64,000 bases of DNA from the NCBI GenBank assembly GCA_963840545.1, contig CAWIZE010000001.1:1-64000 (forward strand), read 5' to 3'. This document shows positions 35,893-45,062 of this stretch, one piece after another. The notes beneath the pieces are model-generated. The model was not told the DNA's origin. It worked only from the letters and a program-made list of their open reading frames with translations, and did no database searches. This DNA comes from JAKAWQ01 sp963840545 (lineage in GTDB: Bacteria; Pseudomonadota; Alphaproteobacteria; Acetobacterales; Acetobacteraceae). Made by a program: the position numbers and the translations under genes. Position 1 is the first letter of the stretch. Each line of letters starts with the position of its first letter.

Positions 35893-36103
35893 CCGCAAGC
35901 TTCGCGATCTCGCGACGGCGCTCGGCCGGAATTGCTTTAGCCCGCGCGACGCCGCCGATGACGCCCCCCTTGCGTCCAGACTCTACCGCGACATCGCTTT
36001 TACCGGTTTCCGTGGCATCCGTCACCCGACCGGCGGCGATATCCACAACCAGTTTGCCAAGCTGGATCGGATCTCGGGGTCGCGGGAGACGTTTGGTCAA
36101 CAC
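35870..36103 (-). CDS. Small basic histone H1-like protein
   Basis: A 77-residue lysine/arginine-rich protein: RPRDPIQLGKLVVDIAAGRV, then GRKGGVIGGVARAKAIPAER and RREIAKLAATKRW. The GRKGG..GG.AR...... and RREIA..AA..RW pattern is that of small bacterial histone-like or KGG-repeat proteins common in alphaproteobacteria. GTG start at 36103. Its end overlaps the end of the convergent ATPase gene by 23 bases. Probably binds nucleic acid; not proven. Confidence 0.7.
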   Translation of the reverse strand: MLTKRLPRPRDPIQLGKLVVDIAAGRVTDATETGKSDVAVESGRKGGVIGGVARAKAIPAERRREIAKLAATKRWKG

Positions 36104-36662
36104 GAAAGCAACGTTGGGGAGGGCTCCAGCTAAGTCAAGTGTCTCGGGATCGAGACTGACCCACCACCGGAAATTCAGGCTCGACGGGGTCGGGTACCGC
36201 GCGAAAAACGACCCCCCACATTCGACCGTTTCCGCTGGGAAAACACTCGATTCTTGTATATGGTTGCCGTCGATCAGGCCGCGCAGGCAGGGTCAGCCAC
36301 TCGCTAGCTCCGGAGTTGCGGGCGAGACCTGCCCGAGACCGCTTGGCCTGCTCTGCGCTCGATGATCTCATCGGCGATAGCCTTTGGCGTGTAATAAGCC
36401 CCTTTGGTTTCCGAAGCTCGGGATTGAGTTCAATCCGCCCGTCATCCGTCACCACCGACCCGAGAAATCGCTCATGGACGCTCCCAGGAATCTCCACCGG
36501 GATGACCGCGGGAAGACCGCTCCACGCATCACCCGCCAACGCCTCCGGCGAGCGCCCGGCTTGCACCAACTCGACCCCAGGAAGCCTGCGATGGCGGCCA
36601 GGATTTTCCGGAGCAGGGCACGAGGCACCGTCACCTCGGCCATCTGGAAGGTGATTGACCTG
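36104..36662. other. Degenerate region, no intact gene
   Basis: 559 bases between the H1-like gene and an HTH gene. At 36171-36210 it carries a sequence similar to that after the repeat at 32085 (ATTCAGGC..., GGGTA.CGCGCG, GAAAAA). On the minus strand a broken frame starts MAEVTVPRALLRKILAAIAG near 36644, then changes frame to VELVQAGRSPEALAGDAWSG and runs towards 36135. I do not recognise the family; it looks like mobile-element debris. Confidence 0.5.
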
Positions 36663-37019
36663 TCAAGCGGCCTTCTGCGCCTCCAGTGTGAAATCGAACT
36701 TGATGGTCTTGTACGGCAAGACCATCCGGCCATCCTCGGTCTTGTCGATGACCCCCGCGTGATGAAGAAGCTGCACGTCGCTGTGGACCGCGCGCACGTC
36801 GCGCCCCACGCGTCGGGCGACTTCGCGGATCGACAGCGGCCCCGCGCCCGCCATGGCGTGCATGATCTGCCGCCGCTTGCCGCTCAGAAGCTTCCAGGCG
36901 TCGTCGAGATTGACGAAATCAAGCCGCGCGGCGGACTCGGCCTTGCCGGTCTTCCAGGCTCGGAGGACGCGCGCCCTGATCTCCGGGTCCGACTGATTAC
37001 CGATGATGAGGGTGTCCAT
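36663..37019 (-). CDS. HTH protein of the HVO_A0114 family, antitoxin-type
   Basis: A 118-residue protein starting MDTLIIGNQSDPEIRARVLR. It has a winged helix region RRQIMHAMAGAGPLSIREVA and RRVGRDVRAVHSDVQLLHHA, ending in a short wing VIDKTEDGRMVLPY. This family typically follows TumE-type toxin genes, and here the remains of one lie directly upstream with a 23-base overlap. It would be the DNA-binding antitoxin and autoregulator of such a pair, now apparently without an intact toxin. Confidence 0.78.
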   Translation of the reverse strand: MDTLIIGNQSDPEIRARVLRAWKTGKAESAARLDFVNLDDAWKLLSGKRRQIMHAMAGAGPLSIREVARRVGRDVRAVHSDVQLLHHAGVIDKTEDGRMVLPYKTIKFDFTLEAQKAA

Positions 37020-37179
37020 CGAGATACCGCCTGATGCTGGCCTCGAAGTCGCCGAGCAGCTGTCCGATCGCAGTGAGCTCGTGGGGCTCTTCCTGGTCTC
37101 CTATAGGGCGGTGATCCCCCTTGCCGGCCTCGTTGTCGTAGCGCAGCAATCCATAGGCGCGCGCCAGCGTGCGGCGCAT
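36997..37179 (-). pseudogene. N-terminally truncated TumE-family toxin
   Basis: The 60-residue frame keeps GLLRYDNEAGKGDHRPIGDQ and EEPHELTAIGQLLGDFEASI, the conserved C-terminal half of TumE (DUF6516; RYDNE.GKGDHRH...EEPY.F). The N-terminal half is missing: an in-frame TGA stands directly before ATG 37179, and the sequence beyond is unrelated. Probably inactive. Confidence 0.7.
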
Positions 37180-37360
37180 TCACTTCGCCATTGCCTCGGG
37201 ATGCCCCGGCAAGCTCGGGTTCGAACTTGCACGCATCAATCTCCAGCGCGCCTTCAGCTCTGCGTGAGCGCGCCCGGTCCGGCCGGCCCGTCCCTCCGCC
37301 GAGGCCCGACCCTCCGCCGAGGCCCGTCCCTCCGCCGAAGCACGGCCCGCCCTCGCCGCC

Positions 37361-37693
37361 TCAGGTCTCGGTGTCGTCGGCGCCGGGCCCCACCTCGATA
37401 TCGCTGCCGAGCGCGTCGGGATCGTCGCCGAGGTCGGAGGTGTCCTCGATCACGTCCTCGTCGCCCGCCTCGGGCGCCTCCTCGATCTCGAGCGCCGCCT
37501 CCTCGGGCACCGGCGGCGGCTTCTTGATCCGCCGCTCGTCCGGCGGCAGGCCCGGCGGGCGGCGCAGCCGCGGCTGCTCGGCCGGTTGCTCGGTGCGGCA
37601 TTTCGGACAGACGGCCGGCGTCCGGCCGAGGTCGTAGAAGCGCGTGCCGCACGCCACGCAGGTTCGCTTGCTGCCGAGTTCCGGCTTTACCAT
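37361..37693 (-). CDS. FYDLN acid domain protein (TIGR02300)
   Basis: A 110-residue protein beginning MVKPELGSKRTCVACGTRFY, with two CxxC pairs (CVACG, CPKCR) forming a zinc ribbon around FYDLGRTPAVCP, then an acidic, disordered tail rich in Glu and Asp. Matches the alphaproteobacterial TIGR02300 family, which usually sits beside aroA as here. Start ATG 37693 (MVKPE); another ATG lies three codons upstream. Role unknown. Confidence 0.88.
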   Translation of the reverse strand: MVKPELGSKRTCVACGTRFYDLGRTPAVCPKCRTEQPAEQPRLRRPPGLPPDERRIKKPPPVPEEAALEIEEAPEAGDEDVIEDTSDLGDDPDALGSDIEVGPGADDTET

Positions 37694-37841
37694 CGGTACC
37701 ATCGGTCGCGGTTCCGTCCTTTGATGATGTCCGGTCATGATGTCCGGTGATGACGCCCGGGGAGCGGAGCGGCGCCTTGCCACCGCGCGGGCCGCCTGTC
37801 AAACCTCGCCTGCCCCTTCCAGGAGCATTTTTTTCGCCGCC

Positions 37842-39197
37842 ATGGATACCGCTCTCACCAGCCCGCCCGGCCTGAAGCCATTGCGGGCGGCCCGTCCGGC
37901 CGGACCGCTCTCCGGCAGCCTCCGCGTCCCCGGCGACAAATCGATCAGCCACCGGGCGCTGATGTTCGGCGCGCTCGCCGTCGGCGAAACCCGCATCCGG
38001 GGCCTGCTCGAGGGCGAGGACGTGCTGGCGACGGCCGCGGCGATGCGGGCGCTGGGCGCCGAGATCGCCCGCGGGGCGGACGGCACCTGGCGCGTCGCCG
38101 GCCGCGGCGTCGGCGGCCTCGTCGAGCCCCCGGACGTGCTCGACATGGGCAACTCCGGCACCGCCGCCCGCCTCATCGCCGGCATCCTCGCCACCCACCC
38201 CATCTTTTCCGTCCTCACCGGGGACGCCAGCCTCCGCTCCCGCCCGATGCGCCGCGTCATCGATCCGCTCTCCGCCACCGGCGCCCGTTTCTCCTCGCGC
38301 GCCGGCGGCCGCCTGCCGATGGCGATCGAGGGCACCGGCGAGGCGCTGCCGCTCCGCTACCGCCTGCCCGTCGCCTCGGCCCAGGTGAAGTCCGCCGTGC
38401 TCCTCGCCGGCCTCAACGCCCGCGGCGAAACGATTGTCGAGGAGCCGGCCCCGACCCGCGACCACACCGAGAACCTGCTCCGCCATTTCGGCGCCACGGT
38501 CAGCGTCGAGCCCGCCGGGACGGGCCGGCGCATCCGCCTCGCCGGCCAGCCGGAGCTGCGCGCCGCCGACGTCACCGTGCCCGCCGACCCCTCCTCGGCC
38601 GCCTTTCCCATCGTCGCGGCCCTCCTCGTCCCCGGCTCGGTCCTCCGCCTCCCCGCCATCGGCCTCAACCCCCTCCGCACCGGGCTTCTCGCCACGCTCG
38701 CCGAAATGGGCGCGGCGATCGCGATCGAGAATGCGCGCTCCGAGGGCGGCGAGCCGGCGGGCGACCTCGTCGTCCGCCACGGCCCGCTCACCGCCACGGA
38801 CGTGCCGCCCGAGCGGGCGCCGACGATGATCGACGAATACCCGATCCTCGCCGTCGCCGCTGCCTGTGCCGCGGGCACCACCCGGATGCGCGGGCTGGCC
38901 GAGCTTCGCGTCAAGGAGAGCGACCGCCTCGCCGCGACCGCCGCGATGCTCATCGCCAACGGGGCTTCGGTCGAGATCGCCGGCGACGATCTCCTGGTGC
39001 ACGGCACCGGCCGGCCGCCTTCGGGCGGCGGCCTGGTCGCCACCCACATGGACCATCGGATCGCAATGAGCGCCCTCGTCCTCGGCCTCGCCTGCGACGC
39101 CCCCGTCACCATCGACGATGCCGCCTTCATCGACACGAGTTTTCCCCGCTTCTCCGCGCTCATGGCGGCGGCCGGCGCCCGCTTCTCACCGGCGTGA
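37842..39197 (+). CDS. aroA: 3-phosphoshikimate 1-carboxyvinyltransferase (EPSP synthase)
   Basis: A 451-residue enzyme joining shikimate-3-phosphate and PEP in aromatic amino-acid synthesis. Motifs: SLRVPGDKSISHRALMFGAL, TGDASLRSRPMRRVIDPL, ASAQVKSAVLLAGLNARG, DEYPILAVAAACAAG and LRVKESDRLAATAAML. The SLRSRPM and IDEYPILAVAAA forms place it with class II EPSP synthases (Agrobacterium CP4-like). The PEP-site loop reads DMGNSGTAARL, with Gly where CP4 has Ala. Start ATG 37842. Its TGA overlaps the GTG of cmk (GTGA). Confidence 0.95.
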   Translation: MDTALTSPPGLKPLRAARPAGPLSGSLRVPGDKSISHRALMFGALAVGETRIRGLLEGEDVLATAAAMRALGAEIARGADGTWRVAGRGVGGLVEPPDVLDMGNSGTAARLIAGILATHPIFSVLTGDASLRSRPMRRVIDPLSATGARFSSRAGGRLPMAIEGTGEALPLRYRLPVASAQVKSAVLLAGLNARGETIVEEPAPTRDHTENLLRHFGATVSVEPAGTGRRIRLAGQPELRAADVTVPADPSSAAFPIVAALLVPGSVLRLPAIGLNPLRTGLLATLAEMGAAIAIENARSEGGEPAGDLVVRHGPLTATDVPPERAPTMIDEYPILAVAAACAAGTTRMRGLAELRVKESDRLAATAAMLIANGASVEIAGDDLLVHGTGRPPSGGGLVATHMDHRIAMSALVLGLACDAPVTIDDAAFIDTSFPRFSALMAAAGARFSPA

Positions 39198-39896
39198 CGT
39201 CGCCCCGCGTCATCGCGCCCCTCGTGATTGCGCCCCTCGTGATTGCGCCCCTGGTCATCGCAATCGACGGCCCGGCGGCCGCCGGCAAGGGCACGCTCGC
39301 CCGCCGCCTCGCCGCAGCATTTCGGCCTGCCGCATCTCGACACGGGCCTCCTTTACCGCGCGGTCGCCCGCCGCCTCCTCGATGCCGGCGAAAACCCGAC
39401 CGACGGCGCGGCTGCCGAGGAAGCCGCCCGCGCGCTCGACCCCGCCGACTTTGCCCAGTCCCAAGGAGGCCGCCCCGACCTCCGCACCCCGGAGGTCGAT
39501 CGCGCCGCCAGCCTGGTCGCCGCCGAGCCCCGCGTCCGCGCCGCGCTCCGGGATTTCCAGCGCTGCTTCCCCTCCCGTCGCGGCGCGGTGATGGACGGGC
39601 GGGACATCGGCACCGTCATCTTCCCCGAGGCTCGGATAAAGCTCTTCGTCACCGCCACGCCCGAGGCCCGCGCCGAGCGCCGTTTTCGCGAGCTCGCCGG
39701 CCGCGGCATCGCCGCCAGGCTCGAGGCGATCGCGGCCGAGATCGCCGAGCGCGACGAAGCGGACGAAAGCCGCCCGGTCGGCCCCCTCCGCCAGGCCCCC
39801 GACGCGGTCCTGATCGATACGACAGGGCTCGATCCGGACCAGGTCTTCTCCGCCGCTCTCGAAAAGATCCGCGCCCGCATCGGCTCCCCCGCGTAA
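39194..39896 (+). CDS. cmk: Cytidylate kinase with an apparent one-base frameshift
   Basis: CMP/dCMP kinase of nucleotide recycling. The first frame from GTG 39194 gives VIAIDGPAAAGKGTLARRLA (P-loop); the rest, HFGLPHLDTGLLYRAVARRL through GRDIGTVIFPEARIKLFVTA to GLDPDQVFSAALEKIRARIG, is in the next frame. One extra base in GCCGCAGCATTTC (near 39316-39318) separates them; removing it restores RLAA-HFGLPHLDTG. Because cmk is usually essential, an assembly error is likelier than a real mutation. The N-terminus contains three near-identical 15-base units. The aroA-cmk-rpsA order is conserved. Confidence 0.88.
39209..39253 (+). repeat. 15-base tandem repeat inside the cmk start
   Basis: Three units, GTCATCGCGCCCCTC, GTGATTGCGCCCCTC and GTGATTGCGCCCCTG, encode VIAPL three times before VIAIDGPAAAGK. 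The middle and last units differ by one base, so expansion is recent. Each GTG could serve as an alternative start. Confidence 0.85.
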
Positions 39897-39939
39897 GGAT
39901 TTCCGCCGCCCCCACGCCCATCGGACTCGGTTGTTTCTC

Positions 39940-39967
39940 TTGACTTGGCCCGCCGCGCGCGTATCTC
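39940..39967 (+). promoter_or_regulatory. Probable sigma-70 promoter of rpsA
   Basis: TTGACT (39940-39945) and TATCTC (39962-39967) are separated by 16 bases, in the 271-base gap between cmk and rpsA. Transcription from here would leave a leader of about 190 bases, long enough for the S1 autoregulation known in other bacteria. Confidence 0.55.
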
Positions 39968-40167
39968 TCCCCGCATCCGCGCGGGCGCTCCCGCGCAAGG
40001 CGAAGTCGCCGGGGGCATCCCCGGCATTCCAGATCGTCAACCCGGCCTCAGCCCGCCGTTGCGCCGGCCGAGGCACGCCGTGTTCCGCAAACCCGCGGGA
40101 CGCGCACACCCCTGGGACCCGAAGCCGGATATCCGGTCGGGCCCCCAACGAGGACACCGCCCGCACA

Positions 40168-41918
<1,751 letters not shown>

Positions 41919-41963
41919 CCTCGCGCGCGCGTTACGGGCCGGATCGTCGGATTGACTTCTGGC

Positions 41964-42887
41964 ATGAGCCCCGAGGTCGACCTTCTTCTGGACAGACAGC
42001 GCCTCAAGCGGCGGCTGGTCTTCTGGCGGGTGGCTTCGGTGGTCTTGCTGGCCGCCGCAATCCTCGGCTGGCTCGGCAGCGGGCGGATGGCGCTCTTCGG
42101 CCCCGGCGCCCGGGTCGCGGTCCTCAAGCTCGACGGCATCGTCACCGACGACCCGGCGCGCGATGCGGCGGTCGAGAAGCTCGCGACCACGCCGGAGGTG
42201 AAGGCCCTCATCGTGTCGATCGACAGCCCCGGCGGCAGCGTCGCCGGCGGCGAGGCGCTGCACGACGCGATCGCCGAGGTCGCGGCGAAGAAGCCGGTGG
42301 TCGCGGTGATGGGCCCGCTCGGCGCCTCGGCCGCCTACATGATCGCAGTGGCCACGAACCGCATCTACGCCCGCGAAGGCACCCTTACCGGCTCGATCGG
42401 CGTCCTGCTCGAGACCGGCGAGGTCTCGGGCCTGCTCGCCAGGCTCGGCATCACCGCCGAGACGATCGTCTCCGGCCCGCTCAAGGACCAGCCGAGCCTG
42501 ACCGCGCCGATGTCCCCGCAGGGGCGCCAGGTGCTGCAGGGGATCGTCGACAACCTCTTCGGGCAGTTCGTCGGGATGGTGGCGGCGGGGCGGCATATGA
42601 GCGTCGCTTCGGTCAAGGCGCTGGCCGACGGCCGTGCCTATACCGGGCAGCAGGCGCTCAAGCTCGGCCTGGTCGATGCGATCGGCGGGATGGCGGCGGC
42701 GCGGACCTGGCTCGCCCGAACCCACGGCGTGCCGGAGAGCCTTCCGGCCGTCCCGCTCGAAGGCTCGGGCCTTTCCTGGCACGGGTTCGGGGCGAGTTTC
42801 GGGGGGCTTCTAAAAGTCTTTCTATCACAAGAGGTTAATCTTGACGGCGCATGGGCGATCTGGCAGCCTGCGGAACAATTGCGCTAG
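41964..42887 (+). CDS. sppA: Signal peptide peptidase SppA, short type
   Basis: A 307-residue membrane-anchored serine protease that degrades cleaved signal peptides. One transmembrane helix near residues 20-37 (RVASVVLLAAAILGWL), then VAVLKLDGIVTD, SIDSPGGSVAGGEAL, the nucleophile region GPLGASAAYMIAVAT, and the general-base Lys in GPLKDQPSLTAPMS. ATG 41964 is chosen over an upstream TTG. Between rpsA and ihfB, a conserved order in this class. Confidence 0.93.
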   Translation: MSPEVDLLLDRQRLKRRLVFWRVASVVLLAAAILGWLGSGRMALFGPGARVAVLKLDGIVTDDPARDAAVEKLATTPEVKALIVSIDSPGGSVAGGEALHDAIAEVAAKKPVVAVMGPLGASAAYMIAVATNRIYAREGTLTGSIGVLLETGEVSGLLARLGITAETIVSGPLKDQPSLTAPMSPQGRQVLQGIVDNLFGQFVGMVAAGRHMSVASVKALADGRAYTGQQALKLGLVDAIGGMAAARTWLARTHGVPESLPAVPLEGSGLSWHGFGASFGGLLKVFLSQEVNLDGAWAIWQPAEQLR

Positions 42888-42918
42888 GGACAGGGCTTCC
42901 TCGCAATTGGGGGACCTG

Positions 42919-43245
42919 ATGACCAAGTCGGAGCTGATCGCCGATCTGGCGGCGGCCAACCCGCATTTGTTGGCCCGCGACGCCGAGCAGATCGTGCAGA
43001 CGGTGTTCGATCAGATCGTGGCGGCGCTCGCCGCCGGCGATCGGGTGGAGCTGCGCGGCTTCGGCGCTTTCACGGTCAAGCGGCGGAGCGCGCGCACCGG
43101 GCGCAACCCGCGCACCGGCGAGGCGGTGGCCGTCCAGGAGAAGCTGGTGCCGTTCTTCAAGGCCGGCAAGGAGTTGCGGGAGCGGGTGAACCATGGACGG
43201 CCTGCCGCCCCTTCCCGCCCCGGCGCGCGGCGCGTGTCGGCCTGA
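42919..43245 (+). CDS. ihfB: Integration host factor, beta subunit
   Basis: A 108-residue HU/IHF family DNA-bending protein: MTKSELIADLAAANPHLLAR, then the DNA arm region RVELRGFGAFTVKRRSARTG and RNPRTGEAV with the intercalating proline, and a basic tail. Placement after rpsA and sppA is typical of IhfB. GGGGGA precedes ATG 42919. The tail RPAAPSRPGARRVSA is slightly longer than in E. coli. Confidence 0.93.
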   Translation: MTKSELIADLAAANPHLLARDAEQIVQTVFDQIVAALAAGDRVELRGFGAFTVKRRSARTGRNPRTGEAVAVQEKLVPFFKAGKELRERVNHGRPAAPSRPGARRVSA

Positions 43246-43272
43246 GAAGGCCCGCCGCGCCCGGACCCTGCC

Positions 43273-43560
43273 ATGCGACTCGTGATCGCGGCCCCGTTCC
43301 TGCTGCTGCTCGTCCTGTTCGCGCTCTCGAACACCACTCCGGTGGCGCTCGGGCTGTGGCCGACCGACCTCGCGTTGCGGCTTCCGCTCTCGCTCGCCGT
43401 GCTCGCGGGCATGGCGCTCGCCTTCCTCGCCGGCGCCCTTCTCGTCTGGGGCGAGACGCTGCGCCAGCGCCGCCGCGCGCGGCGGGCGGAGGCGCGGGTG
43501 CGGCTGCTCGAGGCCCGGCTCCCCGCTGGAGCGCCCGCGCCCCTCAACCCGCCGGAGTGA
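43273..43560 (+). CDS. LapA-domain (DUF1049) membrane protein
   Basis: A 95-residue inner-membrane protein with two helices: LVIAAPFLLLLVLFALSNTT and LPLSLAVLAGMALAFLAGAL, followed by a basic coiled segment RRRARRAEARVRLLEARL. This is the LapA/YciS-like layout; E. coli LapA works with LapB in lipopolysaccharide synthesis control. In the usual place between ihfB and trpF. Confidence 0.85.
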   Translation: MRLVIAAPFLLLLVLFALSNTTPVALGLWPTDLALRLPLSLAVLAGMALAFLAGALLVWGETLRQRRRARRAEARVRLLEARLPAGAPAPLNPPE

Positions 43561-43563
43561 GCG

Positions 43564-44235
43564 GTGCGCGGCCGGGTCAAGGTGTGCGGCATCAACAGCG
43601 AGGCCGCCTTCGATGAAGCCGTCGCCGCCGGGGCGGACTGGATCGGCTTCGTCTTCTTCCCGCCCTCCCCGCGCTTCGTCACCCCCGCCCGGGCGGGGGC
43701 GCTTTCAGCCCGGCAGCCGGGCGGGCCGCCGCGCGTCGGGCTCTTCGTCGATCCGAGCGAGGCGGAGATCGCCGCGGCGCTGGCGGCCCTTTCGCTCGAC
43801 ATCCTCCAGCTTTACGCCCCGCCGGAGCGGGCCGCCGCGCTCGGCCGGCGCTTCGGCCGACCGGTCTGGCGGGCGGTGGGCGTGGCCACGCGCGCGGACC
43901 TGCCGGCGGCTGCGGACGGGGCGGACGCCCTGCTGATCGAGGCGAAGGCGCCGCCCGAGGCGACACGGCCGGGCGGCAATGCGATGCGCTTCGACTGGTC
44001 GCTCCTCGCCGGCTGGGTCGCACCGGCGCCCTGGGTGCTGGCCGGCGGGCTGGAGCCCGAAAATGTCGGCGCGGCGATTGCGGCGAGCGGGGCGCGCGCG
44101 GTCGATGTCTCCTCGGGGGTGGAGAGCGCGCCGGGTGTCAAGGATCCGGCCCGGATCCGCGCCTTCATCGCCGCGGCGCGTGCTGCATGGCGGGAACCGG
44201 CTCCGCGACGCCGACAAGCCGTTCGGGGTGGCTGA
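43564..44235 (+). CDS. trpF: Phosphoribosylanthranilate isomerase
   Basis: A 223-residue TIM-barrel enzyme of tryptophan synthesis. VKVCGINSEAAFDEAVAAGA has the catalytic Cys, ADWIGFVFFPPSPRFV follows, and LAGGLEPENVGAAI and VDVSSGVESAPGVKDPARI are the phosphate-binding end with the catalytic Asp. GTG start at 43564, 3 bases after the LapA-domain gene. The 3' end runs 71 bases into the convergent fdhD gene; the family normally ends near IRAFIAAAR, so the last 15 residues are extra. Confidence 0.93.
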   Translation: MRGRVKVCGINSEAAFDEAVAAGADWIGFVFFPPSPRFVTPARAGALSARQPGGPPRVGLFVDPSEAEIAAALAALSLDILQLYAPPERAAALGRRFGRPVWRAVGVATRADLPAAADGADALLIEAKAPPEATRPGGNAMRFDWSLLAGWVAPAPWVLAGGLEPENVGAAIAASGARAVDVSSGVESAPGVKDPARIRAFIAAARAAWREPAPRRRQAVRGG

Positions 44236-45007
44236 AGACCTCGAATCCGTCGCGCCGCGCGATCGCGATGAGCGTGAGCCCCGCCGCCTCGGCGAGCCGG
44301 ACGGCGAGCGCGCTCGGCGCCGACATCGCGGCGAGGATCGGCACGCCGGCGCGCACGGTTTTCTGCACGAGCTCGAGCGAGACGCGGCTGGTCATGACGA
44401 CAATGCCGGTCGGGGCGGCGACCTCGGCGCGGGCGAGCGCGCCGATCAGCTTGTCGAGCGCGTTGTGCCGCCCGACATCCTCGTGCGCGGCGATCAGGCC
44501 GCTTCCGGGGAGCCAGAAGCCGGCCCCATGGACGCCGTGGGTCTCGGCGTTGAGGCGCTGGGCGCGGTCGAGTGCGGCGAGGGCCGCGAGGATTTCGCCG
44601 GGCGCGAGCGTGAGATCCGCGGCGAGCCGGCCGAGAGGGCGCATCACCTGATCGACGCTCTCGGCGCCGCAGAGGCCGCAGCCGGCCGGGCCGGCCATCA
44701 TCCGCCGCCGCCGGACATAGCGCTCGGCGCGGGAGGGCACGAGGTCGATCCGGACTTCCACGCCGTCGTCGAGCGGTACGACCGCGACGCGCTCGATCTC
44801 GGCCGGCGCGGCGATCACCTGCTCGGAGAGGCTGAATCCGACAGCGAAATCCTCGAGATCCGCGGGTGTCGCGAGCATCACCGCGTGGGTCGCGCGACCA
44901 TAGGTGATGGCGATCGCGCATTCCCCGGCGAGACGGCGCTCTTCGCGGTGGAACGCACCGTCGCGCCAGGCGAGCGGGTGAGCGGTCGCGGATGGGGGAT
45001 CCGGCAT
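44165..45007 (-). CDS. fdhD: Formate dehydrogenase accessory sulfurtransferase FdhD
   Basis: A 280-residue protein that transfers sulfur to the molybdenum cofactor of formate dehydrogenase. The sulfur-carrying CxxC is AGPAGCGLCGAESVDQV; other motifs are LATPADLEDFAVGFSLSE and AHEDVGRHNALDKLIGAL. ATG 45007 gives a normal length; ATG 45070 is also in frame but would pass a palindrome and the divergent gene's start region. No formate dehydrogenase structural gene lies in the window. Confidence 0.93.
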   Translation of the reverse strand: MPDPPSATAHPLAWRDGAFHREERRLAGECAIAITYGRATHAVMLATPADLEDFAVGFSLSEQVIAAPAEIERVAVVPLDDGVEVRIDLVPSRAERYVRRRRMMAGPAGCGLCGAESVDQVMRPLGRLAADLTLAPGEILAALAALDRAQRLNAETHGVHGAGFWLPGSGLIAAHEDVGRHNALDKLIGALARAEVAAPTGIVVMTSRVSLELVQKTVRAGVPILAAMSAPSALAVRLAEAAGLTLIAIARRDGFEVFSHPERLVGVAEPVPAMQHAPRR

Positions 45008-45016
45008 GCGTGGCGA

Positions 45017-45029
45017 GTTTACGATAAAC
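45017..45029. promoter_or_regulatory. Palindrome between fdhD and the divergent MFS gene
   Basis: GTTTACGATAAAC is a perfect 5+3+5 inverted repeat 10 bases upstream of the chosen fdhD start and 34 bases before the MFS GTG. It could be an operator for either gene. The regulator is unknown. Confidence 0.45.
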
Positions 45030-45062
45030 TGGGCAGTTTGGGCAGGATAAGGCCTCTTTAGG

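Noticed and set aside
36135..36569. Minus-strand frame containing VELVQAGRSPEALAG as a real gene.
   Set aside because: It lacks a normal start, joins its apparent N-terminus only across a frame change, and has no family I recognise; treated as debris.
39945..40167. A TTG at 39945 as the start of ribosomal protein S1.
   Set aside because: It lies within the probable promoter and adds about 95 residues unrelated to S1; ATG 40168 with a one-base break fits better.
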